Of a stretch of 64,000 nucleotides of DNA, positions 57,352 to 64,000 are shown in pieces; positions within the stretch are counted from its first letter, which is position 1; every line of letters begins with the position of its first letter. Origin of the DNA: Clostridia bacterium (GTDB lineage: Bacteria > Bacillota > Clostridia > Christensenellales > CAG-138); the NCBI GenBank assembly GCA_017525875.1, contig JAFXSG010000027.1, positions 1 through 64,000 on the forward strand. Reading direction: 5' to 3'. Under the pieces are notes generated by a model. The model saw only the letters and a program-made list of their open reading frames with translations, did no database searches and was not told the DNA's origin. Made by a program: the position numbers and the translations under genes.

Positions 57352-57380
57352 ATTATACTACGAATCCTTCTTTAATTCAA
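57352..57380 (-). promoter_or_regulatory. Promoter of UPF0340-ktrB-ktrA
   Basis: On the minus strand TTGAAT (57380-57375), 17-base spacer, TATAAT (57357-57352). A transcript starting about seven bases later would lose roughly half of the upstream hairpin arm, so it may escape the terminator. Confidence 0.6.
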
Positions 57381-57406
57381 GAGCATACCGCGGAAGCACG
57401 CAGCGC

Positions 57407-57784
57407 TTACTCTCTGTAGTTCTCACGCACGAGCGAGACGATCTCATCCGCGCTCATGCCGAGCTCTCGGTAGATCCGGCTGCTTTTTTCAAGCTGCTCG
57501 AGCGCAAGCTTTTTGCGCAGCGCATCGCGTTCGACGATCGAAAGATCCGCAACGAAGCAGCCCCGGCCGACCATCGTTGAGATGAGTCCGTCGCGTTCAA
57601 GGTCGTCCCAGGCGCGCTTGATGGAGATCACGCTGATCCCAAGGTCCGAAGCAAGCTGCCTGATAGGCGGCAGACAGAAGCCTCCGGTCAGCTCCCCGCG
57701 GATGATCTGATAGGAGATCTCGTCGTAGAGCTGACGGTAGATCGGCGTGTCGGAAGTATTAACGATCGAAAGCTTCAGTCCCAT
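57407..57784 (-). CDS. GntR-family regulator, YtrA subfamily
   Basis: A protein of 125 residues. Winged helix with IYRQLYDEISYQIIRGEL and LPPIRQLASDLGISVISIKRAWDDLERDGLI (positions about 12-62) and a short helical dimerisation tail, the YtrA subgroup. It follows an ABC ATPase and permease in the same transcript and most likely represses them by binding TTGTGTATAT-type half-sites upstream. Confidence 0.88.
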   Translation of the reverse strand: MGLKLSIVNTSDTPIYRQLYDEISYQIIRGELTGGFCLPPIRQLASDLGISVISIKRAWDDLERDGLISTMVGRGCFVADLSIVERDALRKKLALEQLEKSSRIYRELGMSADEIVSLVRENYRE

Positions 57785-57790
57785 TCCGGA

Positions 57791-58459
57791 TCAGATCTCC
57801 GCTTTTTCATAGCTGCGCATCGAGATCACGCATATGAGCAGATTGATGAGGATGTAGACAACGATCGCTCCGGCGAGCACAGGAAGCTGGCGGACGATAT
57901 CCGCTGCGGAGGTACCGTTGAGGAAGAGCTTTCCTTCCATCGGGCGGCAGACGAGGTTCTCCAGCGAAACGGTGACGAGCATGAATACGATGAGCGCGAT
58001 GATGCAGCGCAGATTGACCTTGAAGTTCTTGCGGTATCCGCCGGGGATGATGATCCAGTTGGCGATCGCGTAACCGAGAAGAACGATCGCGTAGAGCGTG
58101 ACGTTGATATTCATGCCGCCAACGTTCTCCATTCCGGCAAGCACGCGATGCGCCAGGAACGCGAACGGTATGCTTACGATCAGCATCGCGATCTCAACGG
58201 AACAGATCGTGATCACCCTTGCTTTGACGCAGTCCGATTTGCTCACGGGCAGCAGCGAAGTAAACTCACGGTCCTTGTTCTGAAGATCGGTCGAAAACAT
58301 CATCATAAACGCGATGATGATATAGAGAAAGCCGATGGGGCGGGGGTAGTTGGGGATAAAAAGCATCATTGAAGCGAGCGCGAAATAGATGATCGTTGCC
58401 GGATGCAGAGAAAGTTTAAGATCCTTGCGAACAAGGTTCATGATGTTTCCGTTCTTCAT
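57791..58459 (-). CDS. ABC-2-type permease subunit
   Basis: A protein of 222 residues with about six membrane helices, for instance VDILVFIPNY-like PIGFLYIIIAFMMMF, and a cytoplasmic charged loop TDLQNKDREFTSLLPVSKSD, which is typical for ABC-2 permeases of YtrF or ABC2_membrane_5 type. Its ATPase gene overlaps by one base (TAATG). Substrate unknown; these small GntR/YtrA-regulated exporters often respond to cell-envelope antibiotics. Confidence 0.85.
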   Translation of the reverse strand: MKNGNIMNLVRKDLKLSLHPATIIYFALASMMLFIPNYPRPIGFLYIIIAFMMMFSTDLQNKDREFTSLLPVSKSDCVKARVITICSVEIAMLIVSIPFAFLAHRVLAGMENVGGMNINVTLYAIVLLGYAIANWIIIPGGYRKNFKVNLRCIIALIVFMLVTVSLENLVCRPMEGKLFLNGTSAADIVRQLPVLAGAIVVYILINLLICVISMRSYEKAEI

Positions 58460-59328
58460 TATGCTTCACTCCCTTCGCTGTGACCGAGCTTTTCGGAATA
58501 GACCATTATCGATTCGATATCCGCATTTGCGATGGAAAGACCTTCCGCAAGGTACAGATCCTTTTCGTGGATCAGCGCCGTGAAGCCGAACGGCGTTTCC
58601 TTGATGCCGTCAAGCACGGAGCGGAGTTGAGGCGTAAGGTCATTCCTGCCGCCCTGAATAAGTCGGTAGCTGCCGATGATCTCCTCGCGGTCGCCCTGCA
58701 TGACGATCTCACCGCTGCGGATATAGATGATGTAGTCCGCGCACTTATCAAGATCGGAAGTGATGTGCGTGGAGAACAGGATGCTGTGTTCGCCGTCCGA
58801 TACGATGCTGCGGAAAACGTCGGTAAGCTCATCGCGCGAGACGGGGTCGAGCCCGCTCGTCGGTTCGTCCAGAATGAGCAGCTTCGCGTTGTGCGAGAGC
58901 GCGAGGGCGAGGGAGTACTTGACCTTCATACCGGCTGAAAGCTCCTTGACGCGCTTGTTCTCATCCAGCTCAAACTTTTTAAGATAACCGCGGTAAGCCT
59001 CGTCATCCCATTTGTTGTAGAAACGTTTGAAAACCTTTGTTATGGCCTTGAGCTTCTTATCGGGATAGTAGCCGAACTCGCCGAAAACAACGCCGATGCT
59101 CTGCTTGACCTCGTTTTCGTTCTGGCGGAAATCGCGGCCAAACGCCATGACGCTTCCGGCGTCCGCATGGGTGAGCCCGAGGATGCCTTTGAGCGTCGTG
59201 GTCTTGCCGGCTCCGTTGCGGCCGATGAAACCAACGATATAGCCGCTGTCGATCGTGAGATCGACGCCTTTGAGTTCAAAACTCGGATACTTTTTGCAAA
59301 GCCCGCGTACTTCAAGAATTGCAGACAT
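58459..59328 (-). CDS. ABC transporter ATP-binding subunit
   Basis: A protein of 290 residues from the ATG at 59328 (AAGGAGG site 4-5 bases upstream). Walker A GRNGAGKTT (36-44), Q-loop FGEFGYYPD, signature KELSAGMKVK, Walker B LLILDEPTSGLD and ST-H switch ILFSTHI. Belongs to the YtrB/CcmA-like group with a C-terminal extension. First gene of the three-gene operon with a GntR-type operator at its promoter. Confidence 0.92.
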   Translation of the reverse strand: MSAILEVRGLCKKYPSFELKGVDLTIDSGYIVGFIGRNGAGKTTTLKGILGLTHADAGSVMAFGRDFRQNENEVKQSIGVVFGEFGYYPDKKLKAITKVFKRFYNKWDDEAYRGYLKKFELDENKRVKELSAGMKVKYSLALALSHNAKLLILDEPTSGLDPVSRDELTDVFRSIVSDGEHSILFSTHITSDLDKCADYIIYIRSGEIVMQGDREEIIGSYRLIQGGRNDLTPQLRSVLDGIKETPFGFTALIHEKDLYLAEGLSIANADIESIMVYSEKLGHSEGSEA

Positions 59329-59357
59329 ATTTCCTCCTTGTTTGATCCTATTGCATA

Positions 59358-59380
59358 TTGTGCATATTGGATATACACAA
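59358..59380. promoter_or_regulatory. GntR/YtrA operator
   Basis: TTGTGCATAT and ATATACACAA flank three bases, with one mismatch between arms, directly after the -10 box of the ABC operon. This is the expected site for the GntR protein of the same operon. Confidence 0.7.
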
Positions 59381-59407
59381 TATAACACGGCTCGATATTG
59401 TTGTCAA
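59379..59407 (-). promoter_or_regulatory. Promoter of the ABC-GntR operon
   Basis: On the minus strand consensus TTGACA (59407-59402), 17-base spacer, TATATT (59384-59379). Confidence 0.8.
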
Positions 59408-59426
59408 TATAACTTCGAAAATATAT

Positions 59427-59452
59427 AAAAAGGGCTGCCTTTCGGCAGCCCT
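59427..59452 (-). terminator. Terminator after the VWA lipoprotein gene
   Basis: AGGGCTGCC and GGCAGCCCT pair around TTTC, followed on the minus strand by TTTTT. Confidence 0.85.
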
Positions 59453-59466
59453 GCGAGTTTACTGTA

Positions 59467-61134
59467 TCAGCCTTCGACGTTGAACAGATTGCGCAGTTCG
59501 TTTACGATGTTATCGCTGTCTGCACGGATATTGACCGCTTCGTTGATGCTTGAAAGCTCTTCGAGCTCGCCCGTGTCGCGGTAGTTATACGCTATCGTAT
59601 AGACGGGAACGTCCATACCGTCGACGATGGTCTTGATGCGGCCGAGATTCCAGCCGGAGTTCTGCTCGCCGTCGGTGAGAACAAAGAGGATCGGCCTGCA
59701 CTCGGGGATCTGCTGCTTTGCCTCATCCAGCATCCTGAGCGCAACGAGCACAGCGTTGTAGGTAGCGGTGCTGCCGGAGGCGGAAAGGCCTTTGACTTCG
59801 CCGGAGAAGTAGGCGCGCTGCTTATCGTCAAACTGTTTGATATCCAGATGGATGGTCACGTCGTCGGAGTAGCTGACAAGACCGACGTAGCTGTCGGAAT
59901 TGATGTAGGCAGAGCTTGCGATGAGCGAGCTCTTGAGCTCCGCAAGAGGAGTGCCCGCCATGGAGCCGGAGGTGTCCGCAATGAAGACCGCAACGGTGGG
60001 CACGCCGCCGTTTTTGTTCTTCTTCCAAAGCGCCTGCGCCTCAAGATAACCGTTGCCGTCGAGACCGGGCGTCTGTCCGGCGTAGTCGTCATGACGATTG
60101 AAGCCTTTATCGGTGCCGAGCTTCTGGTTCTCGTCCCTCATGCAGTAGTCGATGAACAGCTTCGCGGCGTCCTGCTTTTCCTGGCTGACGTAGTCGAACG
60201 TGAATACGGGGTGATCGTGGCGGATGCCCGCGGGGATGTAGACGTAGTTCGAGAGCGCTTTTGTGAGGATGTACGCCTGCTCCTCCATGACCATCGCGTC
60301 GATAATGCCCTTGGCGGCCTTATTCCGCAGCACGGCGGTGGTATACGCGACCGGAGGCGACTGGCGCTGATACTCAAGCAGTTTTTCGGCAGCAGTCGCA
60401 GAAAGGGGGTTGCTTTCATCGAATGCGGCGAGGATCATCGTGAGCATGTTGAGACCGGTGCTCGAGGTGTACGGGTTGGTGTAAGCAAAGTTCAGATCGC
60501 CGGCAAGCGTCGCTTCGATGACGGTCTTCATATTTGCTTCGCCGTACTTTTCGATGAACTTGTCGTAGACCTTGTCGCTGATGAGGATGCCGCCGGTGTT
60601 GCCGAGCAGCCTTTCGGTCAGAGTTATCGTGCGGATACCGGAAGCGTCGAGCATCTTGCCCCATGCGGCGTGGCTCGGGATGTAGAGGTCGGGGGAGTAA
60701 GCGCCTGCGCGCATGTAGGTGACGACCTCGCCGCCGGTGATCTTGCGGATCGAGACGGAAACGGTCTTGCCGTTCAGAGTGAAGCGCTCGCGGTTGAATT
60801 TCGCAGCGACGACGTTGCCCCAGTCATCCGGAGCGTTTTCGTCGGAAAGCTCGGTGTCGGCAGCGATCTCGATGTTGATCTCGCCGTTGCCTTTGGTTGT
60901 GATCGGGAAAACGCTGATGTCCGAAAGAGCGTCCGCCTCGGTGAAGTCATCGCTGTAGATATCAAGAACAGGGGAGCTGACTTTGTAAACGTTGACCTTC
61001 TTCATCAGAGCGTTCATCTCCTGAACAGCTTCGTCATAGGTCAGCTTATTGGCGGAGTTCGTGAACGGGAGGCAGCCCGTGAACGCAAACGCGGCCATGA
61101 TGATGCAGAGTGCAAGGGAAATGATCTTACGCAT
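59467..61134 (-). CDS. Lipoprotein with solute-binding-like and von Willebrand A domains
   Basis: A protein of 555 residues. Lipoprotein signal ends in FTGC (Cys20). Residues about 35-370 resemble periplasmic-binding folds (LYIPSHAAWGKMLD, NPLSATAAEKLLEYQ), and residues about 380-550 form a von Willebrand A domain with a MIDAS site, AVFIADTSGSMAG (Asp, Ser, Ser), and LTDGEQNSGW. Extracellular, anchored by lipid. Such fusions appear in Clostridia with unclear function, perhaps sensing or adhesion. Last gene of a three-gene operon, 36 bases after a membrane protein gene. AAGGAG ribosome site. Confidence 0.8.
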   Translation of the reverse strand: MRKIISLALCIIMAAFAFTGCLPFTNSANKLTYDEAVQEMNALMKKVNVYKVSSPVLDIYSDDFTEADALSDISVFPITTKGNGEINIEIAADTELSDENAPDDWGNVVAAKFNRERFTLNGKTVSVSIRKITGGEVVTYMRAGAYSPDLYIPSHAAWGKMLDASGIRTITLTERLLGNTGGILISDKVYDKFIEKYGEANMKTVIEATLAGDLNFAYTNPYTSSTGLNMLTMILAAFDESNPLSATAAEKLLEYQRQSPPVAYTTAVLRNKAAKGIIDAMVMEEQAYILTKALSNYVYIPAGIRHDHPVFTFDYVSQEKQDAAKLFIDYCMRDENQKLGTDKGFNRHDDYAGQTPGLDGNGYLEAQALWKKNKNGGVPTVAVFIADTSGSMAGTPLAELKSSLIASSAYINSDSYVGLVSYSDDVTIHLDIKQFDDKQRAYFSGEVKGLSASGSTATYNAVLVALRMLDEAKQQIPECRPILFVLTDGEQNSGWNLGRIKTIVDGMDVPVYTIAYNYRDTGELEELSSINEAVNIRADSDNIVNELRNLFNVEG

Positions 61135-61170
61135 GTCTTTCTCCTTTCAAAAGAGATGGGTGGAATAGTT

Positions 61171-61962
61171 TCATTCAGGATCGTTCGTTGATTCGAGGAT
61201 GGTTTTCTTGTAGATGTTCAGTTTCTCGATGCCGGTGTCGTCCTCGCCCTGTTTGTTGAGGAAATCGGTGATGGCAAAGAGGAATTCCTTCACGTTATTG
61301 AGCTGTGCTTCGTTCGCGTCCCGGGTCTCGACAAGCAGGTCTTCGATCTTCTGCACGTCCTCCTGACGGTTGGTCTCATACACCACGAAGCAGTTCAGCA
61401 CCTTGCGGACCTTGCGGAGGATGCACTGCTCCACGCTCTCAAGCACTTGATTGGTGTCCTCGAGGTAGTCGGCGCCGTTATTGGTGAGCAGACGGCTCAG
61501 CTTGCTCTGGTAGCCGTTCATCTCGTTCATCTGGCGAAGGATGTCGCTCATCATAGCGGGGATGCGGGTGGCGGTCATCCGGCCCCAATCCTCATTGAGC
61601 CAGCTCTTGAAGCGCTCGTAGATCACCGTATCCTTGAGCGGACCGCGAACGTTCAGCTTGGCCTGTTCCTTTTTCTCGGCGCGCGCCTTTGCTTCTTTCA
61701 ACTCTTCGAGCTTTTCCTGAGTCATGTTCTGCTCGCGCACTTCCCTTGCTTCGCGCACGGCGGCGACGATGATCGAAACGACGGCGAAAAGAGCGAAGGC
61801 AGCAGCGATTATATAGGAAAGGATTTGAAGTGTTTTCAGCGTGTGAACGCCGGACTGCTGCACGATGGCGGTCTTGCAGAGGCTCACGAGCAGCATGGGC
61901 AGGCATGCGATGACGGCAAGAATGATCTTGCCGATGTTTTTCCTGAAGATCTTATTTACCAT
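61171..61962 (-). CDS. Membrane protein with two helices and a long coiled-coil domain
   Basis: A protein of 263 residues. Membrane helices at about 12-32 and 45-68 are followed by a charged coiled coil (EKLEELKEAKARAEKKEQAKL, split here) and a helical cytoplasmic domain (KSWLNEDWGRMTATRIPAMM onward). I do not recognise a family; it has some resemblance to XpaC-like membrane proteins. It overlaps the upstream gene by 11 bases and precedes the VWA lipoprotein gene, so the three probably work together across the membrane. Confidence 0.65.
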   Translation of the reverse strand: MVNKIFRKNIGKIILAVIACLPMLLVSLCKTAIVQQSGVHTLKTLQILSYIIAAAFALFAVVSIIVAAVREAREVREQNMTQEKLEELKEAKARAEKKEQAKLNVRGPLKDTVIYERFKSWLNEDWGRMTATRIPAMMSDILRQMNEMNGYQSKLSRLLTNNGADYLEDTNQVLESVEQCILRKVRKVLNCFVVYETNRQEDVQKIEDLLVETRDANEAQLNNVKEFLFAITDFLNKQGEDDTGIEKLNIYKKTILESTNDPE

Positions 61963-62350
61963 TTCTCTTTATCCTTTCTCCGATGATCGCGGCTTCGGCG
62001 AGCAGAGCGGCTCTGTTGGCTTCAAGCATCGTCGCATTGCTGCGCTTGATGCAGTTCAGAAGCGAGGTAACGGTGTTCTTTTGCATTTCGAGGATCTGCT
62101 TATCGTGCAGGATGAGGCTGTGGCTGATCGCCGTCTCCCGCGTGAGCGGCAGCTCCTCTTGGAGCTCGTCGAGTTTTTCATCAAGGGACTTGCAGCGGTT
62201 GATGAGCAGGCGGCAGCGGAAGATAACTCCGTAATCGCCGGGTTCGACGGGGACGGCGAGCAGTGCGCCGATATCCTCCTGGATGCACAGGAGCTCGTCG
62301 CCCTGCGCCTTTATCTGCTTTTGCAAAGCTCTTGTTTTTCGGTCAAGCAT
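61952..62350 (-). CDS. Helical cytoplasmic protein, first gene of the VWA operon
   Basis: A protein of 132 residues, predicted entirely helical with heptad-like stretches (LDRKTRALQKQIKAQGDELL; NRCKSLDEKLDELQEEL). No membrane helix. Unknown family. Overlap with the next gene by 11 bases and a GGAG ribosome site make it part of one operon with a near-consensus promoter. Confidence 0.6.
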   Translation of the reverse strand: MLDRKTRALQKQIKAQGDELLCIQEDIGALLAVPVEPGDYGVIFRCRLLINRCKSLDEKLDELQEELPLTRETAISHSLILHDKQILEMQKNTVTSLLNCIKRSNATMLEANRAALLAEAAIIGERIKRNGK

Positions 62351-62370
62351 AGGTTTTCTCCATTAGGATA

Positions 62371-62399
62371 ATTATATTATAATCCGGCTTGCCCGTCAA
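62371..62399 (-). promoter_or_regulatory. Promoter of the VWA operon
   Basis: On the minus strand TTGACG (62399-62394), 17-base spacer, consensus TATAAT (62376-62371). Confidence 0.8.
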
Positions 62400-62491
62400 G
62401 ATTTCCTCGGCCTTCGCCGGGTACATCCGAGGTACAAACATTTGTACGGAAAATGGCAGAGGTTCCCGCGATCGGCCCGAAAAGCTCCGCA

Positions 62492-62524
62492 AAAACACCG
62501 CGTGCGGACCGCACACGGTGTTTT
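62492..62524 (-). terminator. Terminator after the surface protein gene
   Basis: AAAACACCG-C-GTGCGG pairs with CCGCAC-A-CGGTGTTTT around one base, followed by T residues on the minus strand. Confidence 0.75.
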
Positions 62525-62553
62525 GGATAACTTGCTTATTCTGCTATGTAAGC

Positions 62554-63705
62554 TTACTTCTTCCTGCTTACAACGATACCTGCGCCTGCCGTGATCGCAA
62601 GGATGCCGAGTATCGCAAGGCTGACGGTCCCGGTACCGGGAACTTCGGGAGCGCCGGGCTCGGGAGTGGGCTCCGCGGGAGCGGGTTCCGCCGTGGGCTC
62701 CGCGGGAGCGGGTTCTTCGGTGGGTTCAGCGGGTTCCTCGGTCGGGTCTGCGGGACCCGCGTCCTCGCCGCCGAACTCGAAGGGATAGCTGAAGGTATAG
62801 TGCTCGCCGTCGCCGATGAAGGTCTCGTCCGAGAACTCGGTCTGACCGTAATCGAGGCCGAAGAAATCCTTTACGTTTTCAAAAATATCGCTGAGGATCG
62901 CAAAACGATCGTCATCATGCGCGATAGGATCGCCGGAATCGAAGAAATCATCATCAACGGGAACAAAATCTTCAATGCCCTCATCACCGACTGCCATACG
63001 GAAGTAGTGATTGTTCAGCGCAACGAACTTGTCATAAACGCCGCCGTCAAAGCTGCGGAATTCGACCGCGCGCTTCTGAACAAGGTTGAAATCGGACCAA
63101 TGCGCGTTATAGCTCGGGAAGCCGTTTGCTTCTGCCTTATCGACGGTGCAGAGAGAGAACTGAGCGGGGAAGCGGTACTGACCGATCGTAACGTCGGTGG
63201 AGCCGGTGACCGTATCGCTGTCTGCGGTGCCGCGCACGACGACGCAGACCTCGCTGCCGAGCTCCGCCATAACGGTCAGCGTATTGCCGTCGAGCTCAAC
63301 GTTGGCATATTCGCCGGGGACGGGGTAGCAGATGCCGATCTCGTAATCGCAGTTGAGTTTCGGCGGGCAGCCCTGAGCTTCAACGAGGGAAAGAACGCTT
63401 ACGCCGTTGATCTCGGTAACGAACTCCAGACTGCCGGCAAGGCGTGCGTCATAACCTTCGACTTCCTCGGGCACCGTATAGGTCAGCGCCATCGTGACGG
63501 TGTCGCCCGCGTGGATCGGAGTGTTGTCGGGAATAGCGTCCCAAACGTTGCAGGGGATATCCCATTCGTCATAAACGACCGAGGGTTCGTTGTTGACAAG
63601 GTGGAAGGATGCATCGAAGACGGGGGCTTCGCCTTCCGCAAAAGCGGGTGCGGCAAGCGCCGAGACGAGCATCAGCGAGAGAAGCAGTGAAATGAGTTTT
63701 TTCAT
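62554..63705 (-). CDS. Putative wall-anchored surface protein with Pro/Glu-rich stalk
   Basis: A protein of 383 residues. Signal peptide (about 1-23, ending AFAEG), a beta-rich region with cohesin-like spacing (HAGDTVTMALTYTVPEEVEGYDARL, about 70-95, and LDGNTLTVMAELG), an acidic part rich in Asp (about 250-300), a Pro/Glu/Ala stalk (EEPAPAEPTAEPAPAEP) and a tail VPGTG-hydrophobic helix-RKK. The tail looks like a sortase motif variant. AAGGAG ribosome site. It follows the NapH-like ferredoxin gene by about 28 bases and may be in that transcript. Confidence 0.65.
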   Translation of the reverse strand: MKKLISLLLSLMLVSALAAPAFAEGEAPVFDASFHLVNNEPSVVYDEWDIPCNVWDAIPDNTPIHAGDTVTMALTYTVPEEVEGYDARLAGSLEFVTEINGVSVLSLVEAQGCPPKLNCDYEIGICYPVPGEYANVELDGNTLTVMAELGSEVCVVVRGTADSDTVTGSTDVTIGQYRFPAQFSLCTVDKAEANGFPSYNAHWSDFNLVQKRAVEFRSFDGGVYDKFVALNNHYFRMAVGDEGIEDFVPVDDDFFDSGDPIAHDDDRFAILSDIFENVKDFFGLDYGQTEFSDETFIGDGEHYTFSYPFEFGGEDAGPADPTEEPAEPTEEPAPAEPTAEPAPAEPTPEPGAPEVPGTGTVSLAILGILAITAGAGIVVSRKK

Positions 63706-63733
63706 CTTTGTATCTCCTTGAAATTATTAACTG

Positions 63734-64000
63734 TTATGCGGCGTCGCCGGTATTCGCATCGGCAGCGGAGCTCGTTTTGATCTTGCCGAACCCGGCGCAG
63801 ATCGCGTGGTGCGGGCAGGCTGCTTTGCAGTCGCCGCAGCGGATGCACTCGGGGCTGTTCGGCGTTTTTGTGATATCCACGCCCATGCGGCATGCGTGGC
63901 GGCATGCGCCGCAGTTCGTGCACTTTGATTCATCCACGCTGTATCTGTAAAGCGAGATCCTGTTGAAGAACGAGTAGATCGCGCCGAGCGGGCAAACGTA
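63734..64000 (-). CDS. NapH-like 4Fe-4S membrane ferredoxin, C-terminal part (cut by window edge)
   Basis: The last 88 residues before the stop, open beyond the window edge. Two cysteine clusters CTNCGACRHACRMGV and CIRCGDCKAACPHHAI make a 4Fe-4S pair of the NapH/NosR polyferredoxin type; just before them VCPLGAIYSFFNRISLYRYS is the family's membrane-domain tail. It would carry electrons across the membrane. The final residues TSSAADANTGDAA are unstructured. The N-terminal part lies outside. Confidence 0.8.
   Translation of the reverse strand, partial: YVCPLGAIYSFFNRISLYRYSVDESKCTNCGACRHACRMGVDITKTPNSPECIRCGDCKAACPHHAICAGFGKIKTSSAADANTGDAA

Overview
The window reads as a stretch of chromosome from a Gram-positive anaerobe of the class Clostridia (Bacillota), probably a gut-type lineage with moderately high G+C. 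Evidence: BofA and YaaL-like genes (sporulation-associated), lipoproteins with short lipoboxes, a sortase and candidate wall-anchored proteins, dockerin-bearing secreted proteins, a KtrAB-type potassium system, near-consensus sigma-A promoters with 17-base spacers and frequent extended -10 TG, strong GGAGG ribosome sites, and no outer-membrane functions. The genus cannot be set from sequence alone. Apart from a serine-recombinase remnant and a duplicated tRNA-flanking segment, I see little mobile DNA and no CRISPR array.

Layout. 1-5 kb: tail of a sensor kinase, two divergent DUF3592 membrane proteins around an inverted operator-like repeat, a response regulator with a SARP/BTAD-like output, lipoproteins, a broken recombinase and an L,D-transpeptidase. 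5-9.5 kb: a LysR regulator divergent from a redox/detoxification operon (small protein, alpha/beta hydrolase, Fe-S aldo-keto reductase, cyclophilin-like lipoprotein, NADPH-FMN reductase) and a decayed effector-binding fragment. 9.5-18 kb: Xre regulator, M29 aminopeptidase, MsrA, ABC exporter, GtrA, then prfB (with programmed frameshift)-ybaB-recR-unknown. 18-25 kb: argS divergent from a sortase, yebC, a NYN nuclease-like protein and a large Cthe_2159-type surface protein.

25-32 kb is a complete histidine-utilisation operon (hutH-hutU-glutamate formimidoyltransferase-hutI-cyclodeaminase) behind one near-consensus promoter, converting histidine to glutamate and methenyl-tetrahydrofolate. 32-35 kb, on the other strand, holds ahcY, then a YaaL-like gene, bofA and an MTA/SAH deaminase; ahcY and the deaminase both consume S-adenosylhomocysteine. 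35-40 kb: a zinc-ribbon membrane protein, small proteins and rpsB-tsf.

40-45 kb carries two tandem paralogous secreted proteins with a His-Gly/Cys dyad like clan CD (caspase/gingipain-type) cysteine peptidases and C-terminal dockerin-like repeats; this is the most interesting part of the window. 45-54 kb: glycosyltransferase, HAD hydrolase, membrane proteins, a YfcC-type transporter, a VTT-acyltransferase-zinc-ribbon fusion and a surface 5'-nucleotidase. 54-64 kb: a tRNA-Ser with an adjacent duplicated hairpin module, ktrA-ktrB, a UPF0340 protein, an ABC/GntR operon with a clear operator, a three-gene von Willebrand A operon, a surface protein and a truncated NapH-like ferredoxin. The sortase and the secreted proteins with acidic, Pro/Thr/Glu-rich stalks and basic tails suggest a connected cell-surface programme, but which proteins the sortase anchors is inference.
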